DNA of 5,059 bases from Bacteroidia bacterium (GTDB lineage Bacteria; Bacteroidota; Bacteroidia; Cytophagales; Cyclobacteriaceae): positions 1 to 5,059 of the forward strand of contig JANXRR010000562.1 in assembly GCA_025356795.1 (NCBI GenBank), written 5' to 3'. Positions 1 through 5,059 of this stretch are shown here, in pieces. The stretch's first letter is position 1. Every line of letters starts with the position of its first letter. The notes beneath the pieces are model-generated. The model was not told the origin of the DNA. It did no database searches and saw only the letters and a list, made by a program, of their open reading frames with translations. A program made the position numbers and the translations under genes.

Positions 1-810
1 AAAAATAATTGGCATTACACCAGCTGAATTCAATTTCAATGGGATGAAATCTCTTTTGCCACCGTACAATTTATTTCCTACCACTTGTTTAGCATACTGA
101 ACTGGTATTTTTCTGGTCGCTTGAGTAAGTGCAATAACACCTACCACAATAAAGAATAGAGCAATTGCTTCAATGATAAATAGTAACATTCCGCCTGTAC
201 CTTTAGAGGTAAGTTCTTGATAGATAGCGGCAGGAAATCTTGACACAATGCCAATCATAATCAACATACTAATTCCATTGCCAATTCCTTTATCTGTAAT
301 TCTTTCACCTAACCACATGCAAAACATCGTTCCGGAAACTAAGATTATGATAGAAGAAACAGTAAAGAATAAACCAGGGTTATAGATCGCTTCAGGACTT
401 AAAATTGATTTCAAGTAACCAAACGATTGAGCTGCAGTTATAACAATTGTAAGCACACGTGTAAATTGATTCAACTTCTTACGTCCGCTATCACCTTCCT
501 TTTGCATTTTAGCAAATTTCGGTACGGCAACAGTTAACAACTGAACAACAATAGAAGCAGAGATATAAGGCATAATGCCCAATGCAAAGATGGAGACTCT
601 ACTAAAAGATCCCCCGACTAAAGTATTCAATAGGCCAAAAATTCCACCATCTCCAGGATTTACAATGCTTGGGTGATTTGTATTTACACCTGGGAGCACT
701 ATATAGGATCCAATTCTGAAAATAATCAGGTATCCAATCGTATTAAGAATCCTAACACGAAGATCTTCGATCGAGAATATATTCTTTAATGTGGTAAAGA
801 ATCTTTTCAT
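1..810 (-). CDS. secY: Protein translocase subunit SecY (N-terminal 270 residues, partial)
   Basis: SecY is the central pore of the SecYEG translocon in the inner membrane, passing unfolded secretory proteins outward and membrane segments sideways into the bilayer. The reading frame opens at 810 (MKRFFTTLKN) and stays open to the window edge, so 270 residues are visible and the C-terminal third or more is missing. A short cytosolic start is followed by TM1 (about 19-40), a glycine-rich plug region (about 54-70), TM2 with the family signature FALGIMPYISASIVVQLL (75-92), TM3 (116-135), TM4 (148-168), the GERITDKGIGNGIS motif leading into TM5 (168-197), TM6 (208-230), the cytosolic loop with RKIPVQYAK (233-241), and the start of TM7 (KLNSAGVMPIIF). 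The ATG overlaps the rplO stop as TAATG, which suggests translational coupling. The identity is certain. Truncation is only the window boundary. Confidence 0.98.
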   Translation of the reverse strand, partial: MKRFFTTLKNIFSIEDLRVRILNTIGYLIIFRIGSYIVLPGVNTNHPSIVNPGDGGIFGLLNTLVGGSFSRVSIFALGIMPYISASIVVQLLTVAVPKFAKMQKEGDSGRKKLNQFTRVLTIVITAAQSFGYLKSILSPEAIYNPGLFFTVSSIIILVSGTMFCMWLGERITDKGIGNGISMLIMIGIVSRFPAAIYQELTSKGTGGMLLFIIEAIALFFIVVGVIALTQATRKIPVQYAKQVVGNKLYGGKRDFIPLKLNSAGVMPIIF

Positions 811-1256
811 TAGTCAATTGTAGTGGCTGATCCTCCAGCCTGTTGTATAGCTTTTGTGGCAACTTCTGAAAATGAATGAGCCGAAACGTTAATCTTTGCC
901 TTTAATTCACCCCTTCCAAGAATCTTTACTTTATCTTTCTTTCCAATGATACCATTAGTAACCATTAAATCAAAATCAATAGTGCTACTACTTGTCTTTT
1001 GGGCTAACTCTTCAAGCACATCCAAATTGATTGGCTTGAAATATATTTTGTTGTTATTCTTGAAACCAAATTTCGGAACACGTCTTTGGAGTGGCATTTG
1101 ACCACCTTCGAAACCAATCTTTTTATGATAGCCCGATCTTGACTGGGCACCTTTGTGTCCACGTCCTGCGGTACTTCCACCTGAGCCTTGTCCTCTGCCT
1201 AAGCGTTTATTATTTTTGGTAGCGCCATCAGCAGGCTTTAATTCGTGTAATTTCAT
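810..1256 (-). CDS. rplO: 50S ribosomal protein L15
   Basis: L15 (uL15) is a late-assembling 50S protein whose extended glycine- and arginine-rich N-terminal arm threads into 23S rRNA. The 148-residue length is usual for bacteria. The N-terminus MKLHELKPADGA is typical, followed by the basic arm GRGQGSGGSTAGRGHKG (20-36), then the conserved GFEGGQMPLQRRVPKFGF stretch (48-65). The globular C-terminal domain contains VKILGRGELKAKINVSAHSFS (110-130) and ends in an AGGSATTID tail. The start lies one base after the rpmD stop (TAA-A-ATG), with no Shine-Dalgarno sequence. The TAA stop shares its last A with the secY ATG. This L30-L15-SecY order is the standard end of the spc operon. Confidence 0.98.
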   Translation of the reverse strand: MKLHELKPADGATKNNKRLGRGQGSGGSTAGRGHKGAQSRSGYHKKIGFEGGQMPLQRRVPKFGFKNNNKIYFKPINLDVLEELAQKTSSSTIDFDLMVTNGIIGKKDKVKILGRGELKAKINVSAHSFSEVATKAIQQAGGSATTID

Positions 1257-1257
1257 T

Positions 1258-1437
1258 TTATAAACCTTTAACGCTTACTAGGTGACTTACTTTCTTAACC
1301 ATTCCTTCAATCTGTGGAGTATATTCTACTTCAACTGATTGATTAATTCTTCCCAAACCTAAAGACTTCACAGTTCTTTGCTGAGTCTCTGGTCTTTTAA
1401 TCATGCTACGGGTCTGCGTAATTGTTACTTTAGCCAT
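1258..1437 (-). CDS. rpmD: 50S ribosomal protein L30
   Basis: L30 (uL30) is a small 50S protein that binds 23S rRNA on the solvent side. The gene encodes 59 residues. The translation starts MAKVTITQTRSMIKRP, continues with QQRTVKSLGLGRINQSVEVEYT (19-40), and ends with PQIEGMVKKVSHLVSVKGL. This matches the L30 pattern of a beta strand, an SxIxRP-like helix start, the KSLGLGRIN element, and a closing helix and strand. The length is normal for the short bacterial form. The ATG at 1437 lies 5 nt after the rpsE stop (spacer GCAAA) and the TAA is one base before the rplO ATG. Position between rpsE and rplO is exactly where L30 belongs in the spc operon. L30 is absent from some bacteria, so its retention here is informative. 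Confidence 0.96.
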   Translation of the reverse strand: MAKVTITQTRSMIKRPETQQRTVKSLGLGRINQSVEVEYTPQIEGMVKKVSHLVSVKGL

Positions 1438-1442
1438 TTTGC

Positions 1443-1961
1443 TTAACCGTTAAATACTTTAGATAAAGAAATACCTCTGTTTCTCGCAATGGTCTGTGCA
1501 TCTCTCATGTTTGTCAAAGCTTTGAAAGTAGCCTTTACAACATTGTGTGGATTGGATGACCCTTTCGATTTAGCCAATACATTATGAACACCAGCACTCT
1601 CAAGCACCGCGCGCATAGCACCACCAGCTATTACTCCAGTTCCGTCCGAAGCAGGTTTTAAAAGTACTAATCCACCACCAAACTTACCTATTGATTCATG
1701 TGGAACAGTACCTTTAATAATTGGCACTTTTACCAGGTGTTTTTTAGCATCATCGATACCTTTTGTAATGGCATCTGTTACTTCATTAGCTTTTCCTAAG
1801 CCGTAACCAACTACACCATTTCCGTCTCCCACAACAACTATGGCTGCAAAACTAAATCTTCTTCCGCCTTTCACCACCTTCGCAACACGTTGGATGGCAA
1901 CAACCTTTTCTTTAAGGTCGATTTCACTTGCTTTTACTGTACTGACGTTGCTTTGTGTCAT
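1443..1961 (-). CDS. rpsE: 30S ribosomal protein S5
   Basis: S5 (uS5) sits near the mRNA entry side of the 30S subunit and affects decoding accuracy and mRNA unwinding. The 172-residue product has a short divergent N-terminus (1-15). The double-stranded-RNA-binding S5 domain follows, with [20 protein letters not shown] (29-48) and [13 protein letters not shown] (49-61). The C-terminal domain then shows [39 protein letters not shown] (87-125) and [19 protein letters not shown] (131-149). The GGRRFSF segment, where ribosomal ambiguity and spectinomycin-resistance changes are known in other bacteria, looks wild type. The start is 3 nt after the rplR stop (TAA-CTT-ATG), without a Shine-Dalgarno sequence. 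Length and motifs fit the family fully. Confidence 0.98.
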   Translation of the reverse strand: MTQSNVSTVKASEIDLKEKVVAIQRVAKVVKGGRRFSFAAIVVVGDGNGVVGYGLGKANEVTDAITKGIDDAKKHLVKVPIIKGTVPHESIGKFGGGLVLLKPASDGTGVIAGGAMRAVLESAGVHNVLAKSKGSSNPHNVVKATFKALTNMRDAQTIARNRGISLSKVFNG

Positions 1962-1964
1962 AAG

Positions 1965-2321
1965 TTAGAATTTTAAACCTCCCTCTCTAGCGCCATCCGC
2001 CAGAGCCTTAATGTTACCGTGATACAAATAACCATTTCTATCGAACACAATCTTGTCAACACCCGAAGCTAATGCCCTCTCGGCTAGTTTAGCACCAACA
2101 GTTTTAGAAATTGTTAAATTAACTCCACCTTTTTTATCCAAATCAATAGAAGACGAAGAAGCTAATGTGTGACCTTTACTATCATCAATAATCTGAGCAT
2201 AAATAACTTTATTGCTCTTAAATACTGACAAGCGAGGTCTTTCTGAAGTTCCCTCCACTTTCTTACGTACGCCCAGCTTAATGCGCGTTCTTCTTTCTGC
2301 TTTTACTTTTACGTTGGCCAT
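1965..2321 (-). CDS. rplR: 50S ribosomal protein L18
   Basis: L18 (uL18) binds 5S rRNA and, together with L5, anchors it in the central protuberance of the 50S subunit. The 118-residue length is typical. The basic N-terminal arm ([39 protein letters not shown], residues 9-47) carries the family's [19 protein letters not shown] signature. The C-terminal signature [26 protein letters not shown] (93-118) is almost a consensus match. The start at 2321 ([11 protein letters not shown]) lies 9 nt downstream of an upstream gene junction that would leave no room for a longer protein, and the preceding bases are A-rich (ends AAAGTT-ATG when read with the rplF TAA region). The next gene, rpsE, begins 3 nt after the stop. 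Confidence 0.98.
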   Translation of the reverse strand: MANVKVKAERRTRIKLGVRKKVEGTSERPRLSVFKSNKVIYAQIIDDSKGHTLASSSSIDLDKKGGVNLTISKTVGAKLAERALASGVDKIVFDRNGYLYHGNIKALADGAREGGLKF

Positions 2322-2330
2322 AACTTTATT

Positions 2331-2888
2331 TTATTTAGAAGCAGCTTTACCAGCTTTTCTACGAATAAATTCACCTGTGTAACGAATACCTTTTCCTTTA
2401 TAAGGCTCCACTTTTCTAAGCGATTTAATCTTAGCAGCAATTTGACCTAGCAACTGTTTATCAATACCTTCCAAAATAATGGTAGGATTAGATCCTTTCT
2501 CTGTAATTGCCTGCACCTTCAACTCAGAAGGAATAGCCAGGAAAATACTGTGGGAATAACCTAGGCTCAACTCGAGCACATTGCTTTGAGCTGTTACTTT
2601 ATACCCTACACCTACTAATTCAAGCTGTTCTTTATAACCTGCACTTACGCCAGTGATCATGTTTGCAATCAATGCCCTATACAATCCATGCATTGCTTTA
2701 TGACGCTTTTGTTCGGTTGGCCTATGAACTAAAACTTCGCCATTTTCCTGAGTAACTTTAAAATCAGGATCTAATACTTGATGCAATTCGCCCTTAGGTC
2801 CTTTTACAGAAACCTTATGATGACTTTCCGCGAAAGTGAACGTTACACCTTTTGGAATTTCTATGGGTAATCTACCTATCCTTGACAT
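2331..2888 (-). CDS. rplF: 50S ribosomal protein L6
   Basis: L6 (uL6) lies near the factor-binding region of the 50S subunit, contacting 23S rRNA by the sarcin-ricin loop. I place the start at 2888 (MSRIGRLPIEIPKGV), giving 185 residues. The frame is open for nine more codons from 2915 (MFHLLSEKK), but that start would overlap the end of rpsH and adds residues not found in the family. MSRIGRLPI is the classical L6 N-terminus. The protein has the two repeated L6 folds: the first (about 1-82) with VKGPKGEL (28-35), the second with LVGVGYK (91-97) and the C-terminal signature EPYKGKGIRYTGEFIRRKAGK (161-181). The 11-nt spacer after the rpsH stop is purine-rich (GTGAAAAGAAA) but has no GGAGG-type ribosome binding site. 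Confidence 0.97.
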   Translation of the reverse strand: MSRIGRLPIEIPKGVTFTFAESHHKVSVKGPKGELHQVLDPDFKVTQENGEVLVHRPTEQKRHKAMHGLYRALIANMITGVSAGYKEQLELVGVGYKVTAQSNVLELSLGYSHSIFLAIPSELKVQAITEKGSNPTIILEGIDKQLLGQIAAKIKSLRKVEPYKGKGIRYTGEFIRRKAGKAASK

Positions 2889-2899
2889 TTTCTTTTCAC

Positions 2900-3304
2900 T
2901 TAATAGATGAAACACAATACCTCGCCACCCACATTCAATGCTTTCGCTTCCTTATCTGTTATTACTCCTTTAGAAGTAGATAAAATAGCGATACCTAGTC
3001 CATTCAATACTTTCGGCAATTCATCGGCAGGCTTGTACTGTCGTAACCCCGGGGAACTTACACGGGCTAATTTAGTAATTGCAGACTCCTTTGTATCAGG
3101 ATTGTATTTCAACGCAATTTTAATATTGCCTTGTTTATTGGATGTATCCTCAAATTTGTAGTTGAGGATATAACCTTTATCGAAAAGAACCTTTGTCACT
3201 TCCTTTTTAAGATTGGAAGCAGGAACCTCAACCACCCGGTGGCGTGCCTTTATGGCATTTCTCAACCGGGTTAAATAATCTGCTATTGGATCTGTTGTTT
3301 TCAT
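2900..3304 (-). CDS. rpsH: 30S ribosomal protein S8
   Basis: S8 (uS8) is a primary assembly protein that binds helix 21 of 16S rRNA, and in E. coli it is also the translational repressor of the spc operon. The 134-residue product begins [17 protein letters not shown], the usual N-terminus. It has the first domain with [23 protein letters not shown] (24-46) and the C-terminal RNA-binding domain with the hallmark [31 protein letters not shown] (104-134). The ATG is preceded by TGTAAA and no Shine-Dalgarno. Unlike every other junction here, 136 nt separate it from rpsN. That gap contains a good promoter candidate, so rpsH may be the first gene of an internal transcription unit. E. coli-style S8 autoregulation acts around the rplE start, and I see no clear equivalent site there. 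Confidence 0.98.
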   Translation of the reverse strand: MKTTDPIADYLTRLRNAIKARHRVVEVPASNLKKEVTKVLFDKGYILNYKFEDTSNKQGNIKIALKYNPDTKESAITKLARVSSPGLRQYKPADELPKVLNGLGIAILSTSKGVITDKEAKALNVGGEVLCFIY

Positions 3305-3324
3305 TTTACACTTATAAAAGCAAA

Positions 3325-3341
3325 CCCGTTATTTAAACGGG
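3325..3341 (-). promoter_or_regulatory. Short GC-rich stem-loop at start of the predicted rpsH leader
   Basis: On the minus strand CCCGTT and AACGGG form a perfect 6-bp stem around the 5-nt loop TAAAT, followed by TTTGCTTTTAT. The structure begins where the predicted transcript from the promoter at 3346-3375 would start, so it may be a 5'-terminal hairpin of the kind that shields an mRNA end. Alternatively, for transcripts arriving from rpsN, the stem plus the interrupted T-run resembles a weak intrinsic terminator or attenuator. The stem is short and the T-run is broken by G and C, so I do not call it a terminator. Confidence 0.45.
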
Positions 3342-3345
3342 GCTG

Positions 3346-3375
3346 CAAAGATAATAATTGTTTTTATTATTCAAA
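3346..3375 (-). promoter_or_regulatory. Bacteroidota-type promoter upstream of rpsH
   Basis: Read on the minus strand, TTTG (3375-3372) is followed after 18 nt by TATCTTTG (3353-3346). This matches the known Bacteroidota primary sigma factor consensus of a -33 TTTG and a -7 TAnnTTTG with a spacer near 19 nt. The spacer is almost pure A/T. Initiation would be expected a few bases further on, around 3339-3343, giving a leader of roughly 35-40 nt before the rpsH ATG at 3304. It sits in the only sizeable intergenic gap of the window, which strengthens the call. The start site is predicted, not measured. Confidence 0.65.
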
Positions 3376-3382
3376 CTGTTAT

Positions 3383-3406
3383 CAGGTTTCGATTTTATTC
3401 GACCTG
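3383..3406 (-). promoter_or_regulatory. Bulged stem-loop in the rpsN-rpsH intergenic region
   Basis: On the minus strand CAGGT-CGA pairs with TCG-AA-ACCTG: five base pairs, an unpaired AA bulge on the 3' side, three more base pairs and a six-base loop ATAAAA. It begins about 34 nt after the rpsN stop and lies upstream of the promoter candidate, so only transcripts reading through from rpsN would contain it. No T-run follows, which argues against an intrinsic terminator. A bulged helix next to a ribosomal protein gene could be a protein-binding or RNase-processing site, but nothing in the sequence proves this. Confidence 0.35.
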
Positions 3407-3440
3407 GACACTCAGCACCATATGTTTGAGTCTTTGGCTC

Positions 3441-3710
3441 TTACCAACTCGCTTTGGTTATGCCTGGAATCTTACCATCGGATGCCATTTGGCGAAATTG
3501 ATTTCTACAAATTCCGAACTTCCTCATATAGCCTCTAGGTCTGCCAGTAAGCTTACAGCGATTATGCAAACGCACTGCTGAGGAGCTTCTCGGTAATTTG
3601 TCCAACCCTTCCCAGTCCCCGGCAGCCTTCAATGTTTTCCTTTTTTCCTTGTATCGATCAACCAGATCTGATTTCTTCTTATCTCTCGCTATTACTGCTA
3701 GTTTTGCCAT
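3441..3710 (-). CDS. rpsN: 30S ribosomal protein S14, zinc-free form
   Basis: S14 (uS14) is a late-binding protein of the 30S head, next to the 3' major domain of 16S rRNA. The 89-residue product starts [24 protein letters not shown] and carries the signature [43 protein letters not shown] (47-89). The zinc form of S14 (about 61 residues) has two CxxC pairs. Here only Cys52 and Cys68 remain, the partner positions being filled by other residues (Asn71's neighbourhood reads CRNQF rather than CRICF), and the helical insert at about 20-45 is present. It is therefore the longer, zinc-independent type. The start is 4 nt after the rplE stop (spacer AAGT). It is the last gene before the 136-nt gap. 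Confidence 0.98.
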   Translation of the reverse strand: MAKLAVIARDKKKSDLVDRYKEKRKTLKAAGDWEGLDKLPRSSSAVRLHNRCKLTGRPRGYMRKFGICRNQFRQMASDGKIPGITKASW

Positions 3711-3714
3711 ACTT

Positions 3715-4266
3715 TTAGTTTTTATTTACAAAGGGCATTCCCAATGCTTTCAATAATTCAAAGCTTTCTTCGTCTGTAGCGGCTGAAGTCACAAAAGTGA
3801 TATCCATTCCGTTAATCTTTGTTACTTTATCAATTGAAATCTCGGGGAAAATGATTTGCTCTTTTACTCCCAAGGTATAGTTACCTCGGCCATCAAAGCC
3901 TTTATCATTTATACCTTTGAAGTCGCGTACGCGAGGAAGGGCAACATTTACAAGACGATCAAGAAATTCATACATTCTATCTCCTCTCAGTGTTACTCTC
4001 ACCCCAATGGCTACATCGACCCGCAGTTTGAAATTTGAAATGTCTTTCTTAGATCGTGTAGGCACAGCCTTTTGCCCTGAAATAGTTGTGATCTCTTCAA
4101 GGGCAATGTCAACAATTTTCTTGTCTGCCACCGCAGCACCTACACCTTTATTGATGCAAATCTTTTCGATTTTCGGTACCTGCATTACTGATCCATATTG
4201 AAACTTCTGTTTCAAATTTGGTACTACCTCTTTTAGGTATTTGTCTTTTAATCTTGGAGTTGCCAT
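3715..4266 (-). CDS. rplE: 50S ribosomal protein L5
   Basis: L5 (uL5) binds 5S rRNA in the central protuberance and touches the P-site tRNA and the 30S head. The product has 183 residues, a usual length. It begins [43 protein letters not shown] (1-43), covering the family N-terminal signature. It continues with [20 protein letters not shown] (63-82), [23 protein letters not shown] residues (88-105), [15 protein letters not shown] (105-119) and [20 protein letters not shown] (124-143). It closes with [15 protein letters not shown]. The ATG overlaps the rplX TAA by one base (TAATG), implying termination-reinitiation coupling. In E. coli the S8 repressor site lies at this gene's start; no obvious long helix is visible here. 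Confidence 0.98.
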   Translation of the reverse strand: MATPRLKDKYLKEVVPNLKQKFQYGSVMQVPKIEKICINKGVGAAVADKKIVDIALEEITTISGQKAVPTRSKKDISNFKLRVDVAIGVRVTLRGDRMYEFLDRLVNVALPRVRDFKGINDKGFDGRGNYTLGVKEQIIFPEISIDKVTKINGMDITFVTSAATDEESFELLKALGMPFVNKN

Positions 4267-4607
4267 TATTTTATGAAGTCTCCTGTTTTTTTGGAAAATC
4301 GTTGAAGTTTTCCTTTTTCGTTTAACTTTCTTCCTGTGCGGGTAATCTTTCCAGATGCAGGATCAACTAAAGCAACATTGCTCAAATGAATAGTTCCTTC
4401 AATCTTTTTGATTCCACCTTCTGGTTTACCAGCAGAAGGTTTCTGATGCTTAGTAATCAAATTTACACCTTCGATTATGACACGGCTCTTTTCTGTTAAG
4501 ATTTCTAAGATCTTACCACTCTTTCCTTTGTCGTCACCTGCTATTACTTGAACCATGTCGCCTTTGCGCACATGTAATTTAACTTGAGTATTGTATGTCC
4601 TTTCCAT
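4266..4607 (-). CDS. rplX: 50S ribosomal protein L24
   Basis: L24 (uL24) is an assembly initiator of the 50S subunit and lies by the exit of the peptide tunnel. I choose the ATG at 4607 ([17 protein letters not shown]), giving 113 residues. The frame extends ten codons further, to 4637 ([10 protein letters not shown]), but that start would lie inside rplN and adds residues foreign to the family. The 4607 start is one base after the rplN stop (TAA-T-ATG), a spacing also seen at rpmD/rplO. A KOW motif spans about 12-38 ([22 protein letters not shown]). It is followed by [24 protein letters not shown] (43-66), [21 protein letters not shown] (74-94) and a basic tail [11 protein letters not shown]. 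The stop overlaps the rplE start. Confidence 0.97.
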   Translation of the reverse strand: MERTYNTQVKLHVRKGDMVQVIAGDDKGKSGKILEILTEKSRVIIEGVNLITKHQKPSAGKPEGGIKKIEGTIHLSNVALVDPASGKITRTGRKLNEKGKLQRFSKKTGDFIK

Positions 4608-4608
4608 A

Positions 4609-4977
4609 TTATAAAACCTCAGGTGCCAATGAAACAATTTTCATGAACTGCTTTTCTCTTAATTCGCGAGCAACAGGCCCAAAAATACGAGTACCTCGTG
4701 GTTCATTTTGTGCGTTCAAAAGAACTGCGGCATTATCTTCAAAACGAATATACGACCCGTCTTTCCTCCTCACTTCTTTTTTAGTACGAACTACCACCGC
4801 TTTTGATACTGTGCCTTTTTTTACTTGACTTGTTGGGATAGCTGATTTTATGGTTACAACTATAGTATCGCCTACACTAGCGTATCTTCTATGGGTTCCG
4901 CCTAATACATGAACAACTAACACCTCTTTAGCACCACTATTATCAGCAACGGTAAGCCTACTTTCGTTTTGTATCAT
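4609..4977 (-). CDS. rplN: 50S ribosomal protein L14
   Basis: L14 (uL14) is a 23S rRNA-binding protein at the subunit interface, where it forms intersubunit contacts, and is also the docking site of the silencing factor RsfS. The product has 122 residues, exactly the usual bacterial length. It opens [27 protein letters not shown] (1-27), has the [13 protein letters not shown] segment (36-48) and [36 protein letters not shown] (53-88), and ends with [30 protein letters not shown]. The beta-barrel core and the conserved [13 protein letters not shown] motif are intact. The start lies 2 nt after the rpsQ stop (TAA-TC-ATG) and the stop one base before the rplX ATG. No Shine-Dalgarno sequence is present. 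Confidence 0.99.
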   Translation of the reverse strand: MIQNESRLTVADNSGAKEVLVVHVLGGTHRRYASVGDTIVVTIKSAIPTSQVKKGTVSKAVVVRTKKEVRRKDGSYIRFEDNAAVLLNAQNEPRGTRIFGPVARELREKQFMKIVSLAPEVL

Positions 4978-4979
4978 GA

Positions 4980-5059
4980 TTATTTAGCTTTTTCTACGAT
5001 TTCAACTAATCTCCATCTCTTATTCTTACTGAGCGGTCTAGTCTCAGAAATTCTTACAG
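4980..5059 (-). CDS. rpsQ: 30S ribosomal protein S17 (C-terminal 25 residues, partial)
   Basis: S17 (uS17) is a primary 16S rRNA-binding protein of the 30S body. Only the 3' end of the gene lies in the window: two leftover bases, 25 codons and a TAA at 4982-4980. The readable residues include [20 protein letters not shown] followed by VEKAK. The [20 protein letters not shown] pattern is the C-terminal signature of S17. Its place directly upstream of rplN is the canonical one. The rest of the gene, with its start, is beyond the window edge, so total length and N-terminus cannot be judged. Confidence 0.95.
   Translation of the reverse strand, partial: VRISETRPLSKNKRWRLVEIVEKAK

Noticed and set aside
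2889..2915. Upstream start for rplF adding MFHLLSEKK.
   Set aside because: It overlaps the rpsH end and extends L6 beyond its conserved MSRIGRLP N-terminus. The ATG at 2888 is the family start.
2907..3161. Plus-strand open frame of 84 codons antisense to rpsH.
   Set aside because: It is a shadow of the rpsH coding strand: its translation resembles no known family and the S8 match on the other strand is complete.
3395..3421. A minus-strand mini reading frame MVLSVQVE in the rpsN-rpsH gap, whose stop falls in the loop of the bulged hairpin; a possible leader peptide.
   Set aside because: Eight codons are expected by chance, there is no ribosome binding context beyond A-rich sequence, and it lies upstream of the predicted rpsH promoter. 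Kept only as a curiosity.
3428..3440. Weak inverted repeat GAGCC-AAA-GACTC directly after the rpsN stop, considered as a terminator.
   Set aside because: The five-base stem has an internal C-A mismatch and a three-base loop, and no T-run follows.
3856..4201. Two overlapping plus-strand open frames antisense to rplE.
   Set aside because: Both lie inside a full-length, motif-complete L5 gene and overlap each other in different frames; they are chance frames.
4458..4465. A TAAATTTG box on the minus strand inside rplX, matching TAnnTTTG.
   Set aside because: There is no TTTG at the right distance upstream and it lies inside a coding region, so it is likely chance.
4608..4637. Upstream start for rplX adding [10 protein letters not shown].
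   Set aside because: It lies within the rplN coding region, and the ATG at 4607 has the one-base spacing from the upstream stop typical of this operon.
4595..4828. Plus-strand open frame antisense to rplN and the start of rplX.
   Set aside because: The opposite strand encodes an intact L14; the plus-strand translation shows no recognisable protein features.

Overview
The window is a segment of a bacterial S10/spc-type ribosomal protein operon, read entirely on the minus strand, so transcription runs from position 5059 towards 1. In transcript order the genes are rpsQ (3' end only), rplN, rplX, rplE, rpsN, rpsH, rplF, rplR, rpsE, rpmD, rplO and secY (5' part only). This is the canonical spc order, with nothing inserted, lost or rearranged. 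All ten complete genes have normal family lengths, and I see no frameshift or pseudogene.

The likely host is a member of Bacteroidota, perhaps of the Cytophagales/Sphingobacteriales kind. The reasons are: AT-rich DNA; no Shine-Dalgarno sequence ahead of any start, with short A-rich spacers instead; a zinc-free 89-residue S14 of the type common in that phylum; an L24 with an extended C-terminal tail; and one promoter-like site matching the phylum's TTTG / TAnnTTTG consensus. Class-level placement is inference.

Layout: 4980-5059 holds the S17 C-terminus. 3441-4977 holds L14, L24, L5 and S14, packed with 0-4 nt between genes, one junction (rplX/rplE) overlapping as TAATG. 3305-3440 is the only real intergenic gap (136 nt). 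It contains a stem-loop with a two-base bulge, a strong Bacteroidota-type promoter candidate and a short GC-rich hairpin at the predicted transcript start. 1258-3304 holds S8, L6, L18, S5 and L30 with spacers of 3-11 nt. 810-1256 is L15, whose TAA overlaps the ATG of secY. 1-810 encodes the first 270 residues of SecY, which runs off the window.

The products work together: S17, S14, S8 and S5 build the 30S subunit; L14, L24, L5, L6, L18, L30 and L15 build the 50S subunit; SecY is the channel through which ribosomes deliver membrane and secreted proteins. The coding content is ordinary core genome, and I found no undescribed system. The one place worth a second look is the rpsN-rpsH gap, which seems to give the distal half of the operon its own promoter and RNA structures.
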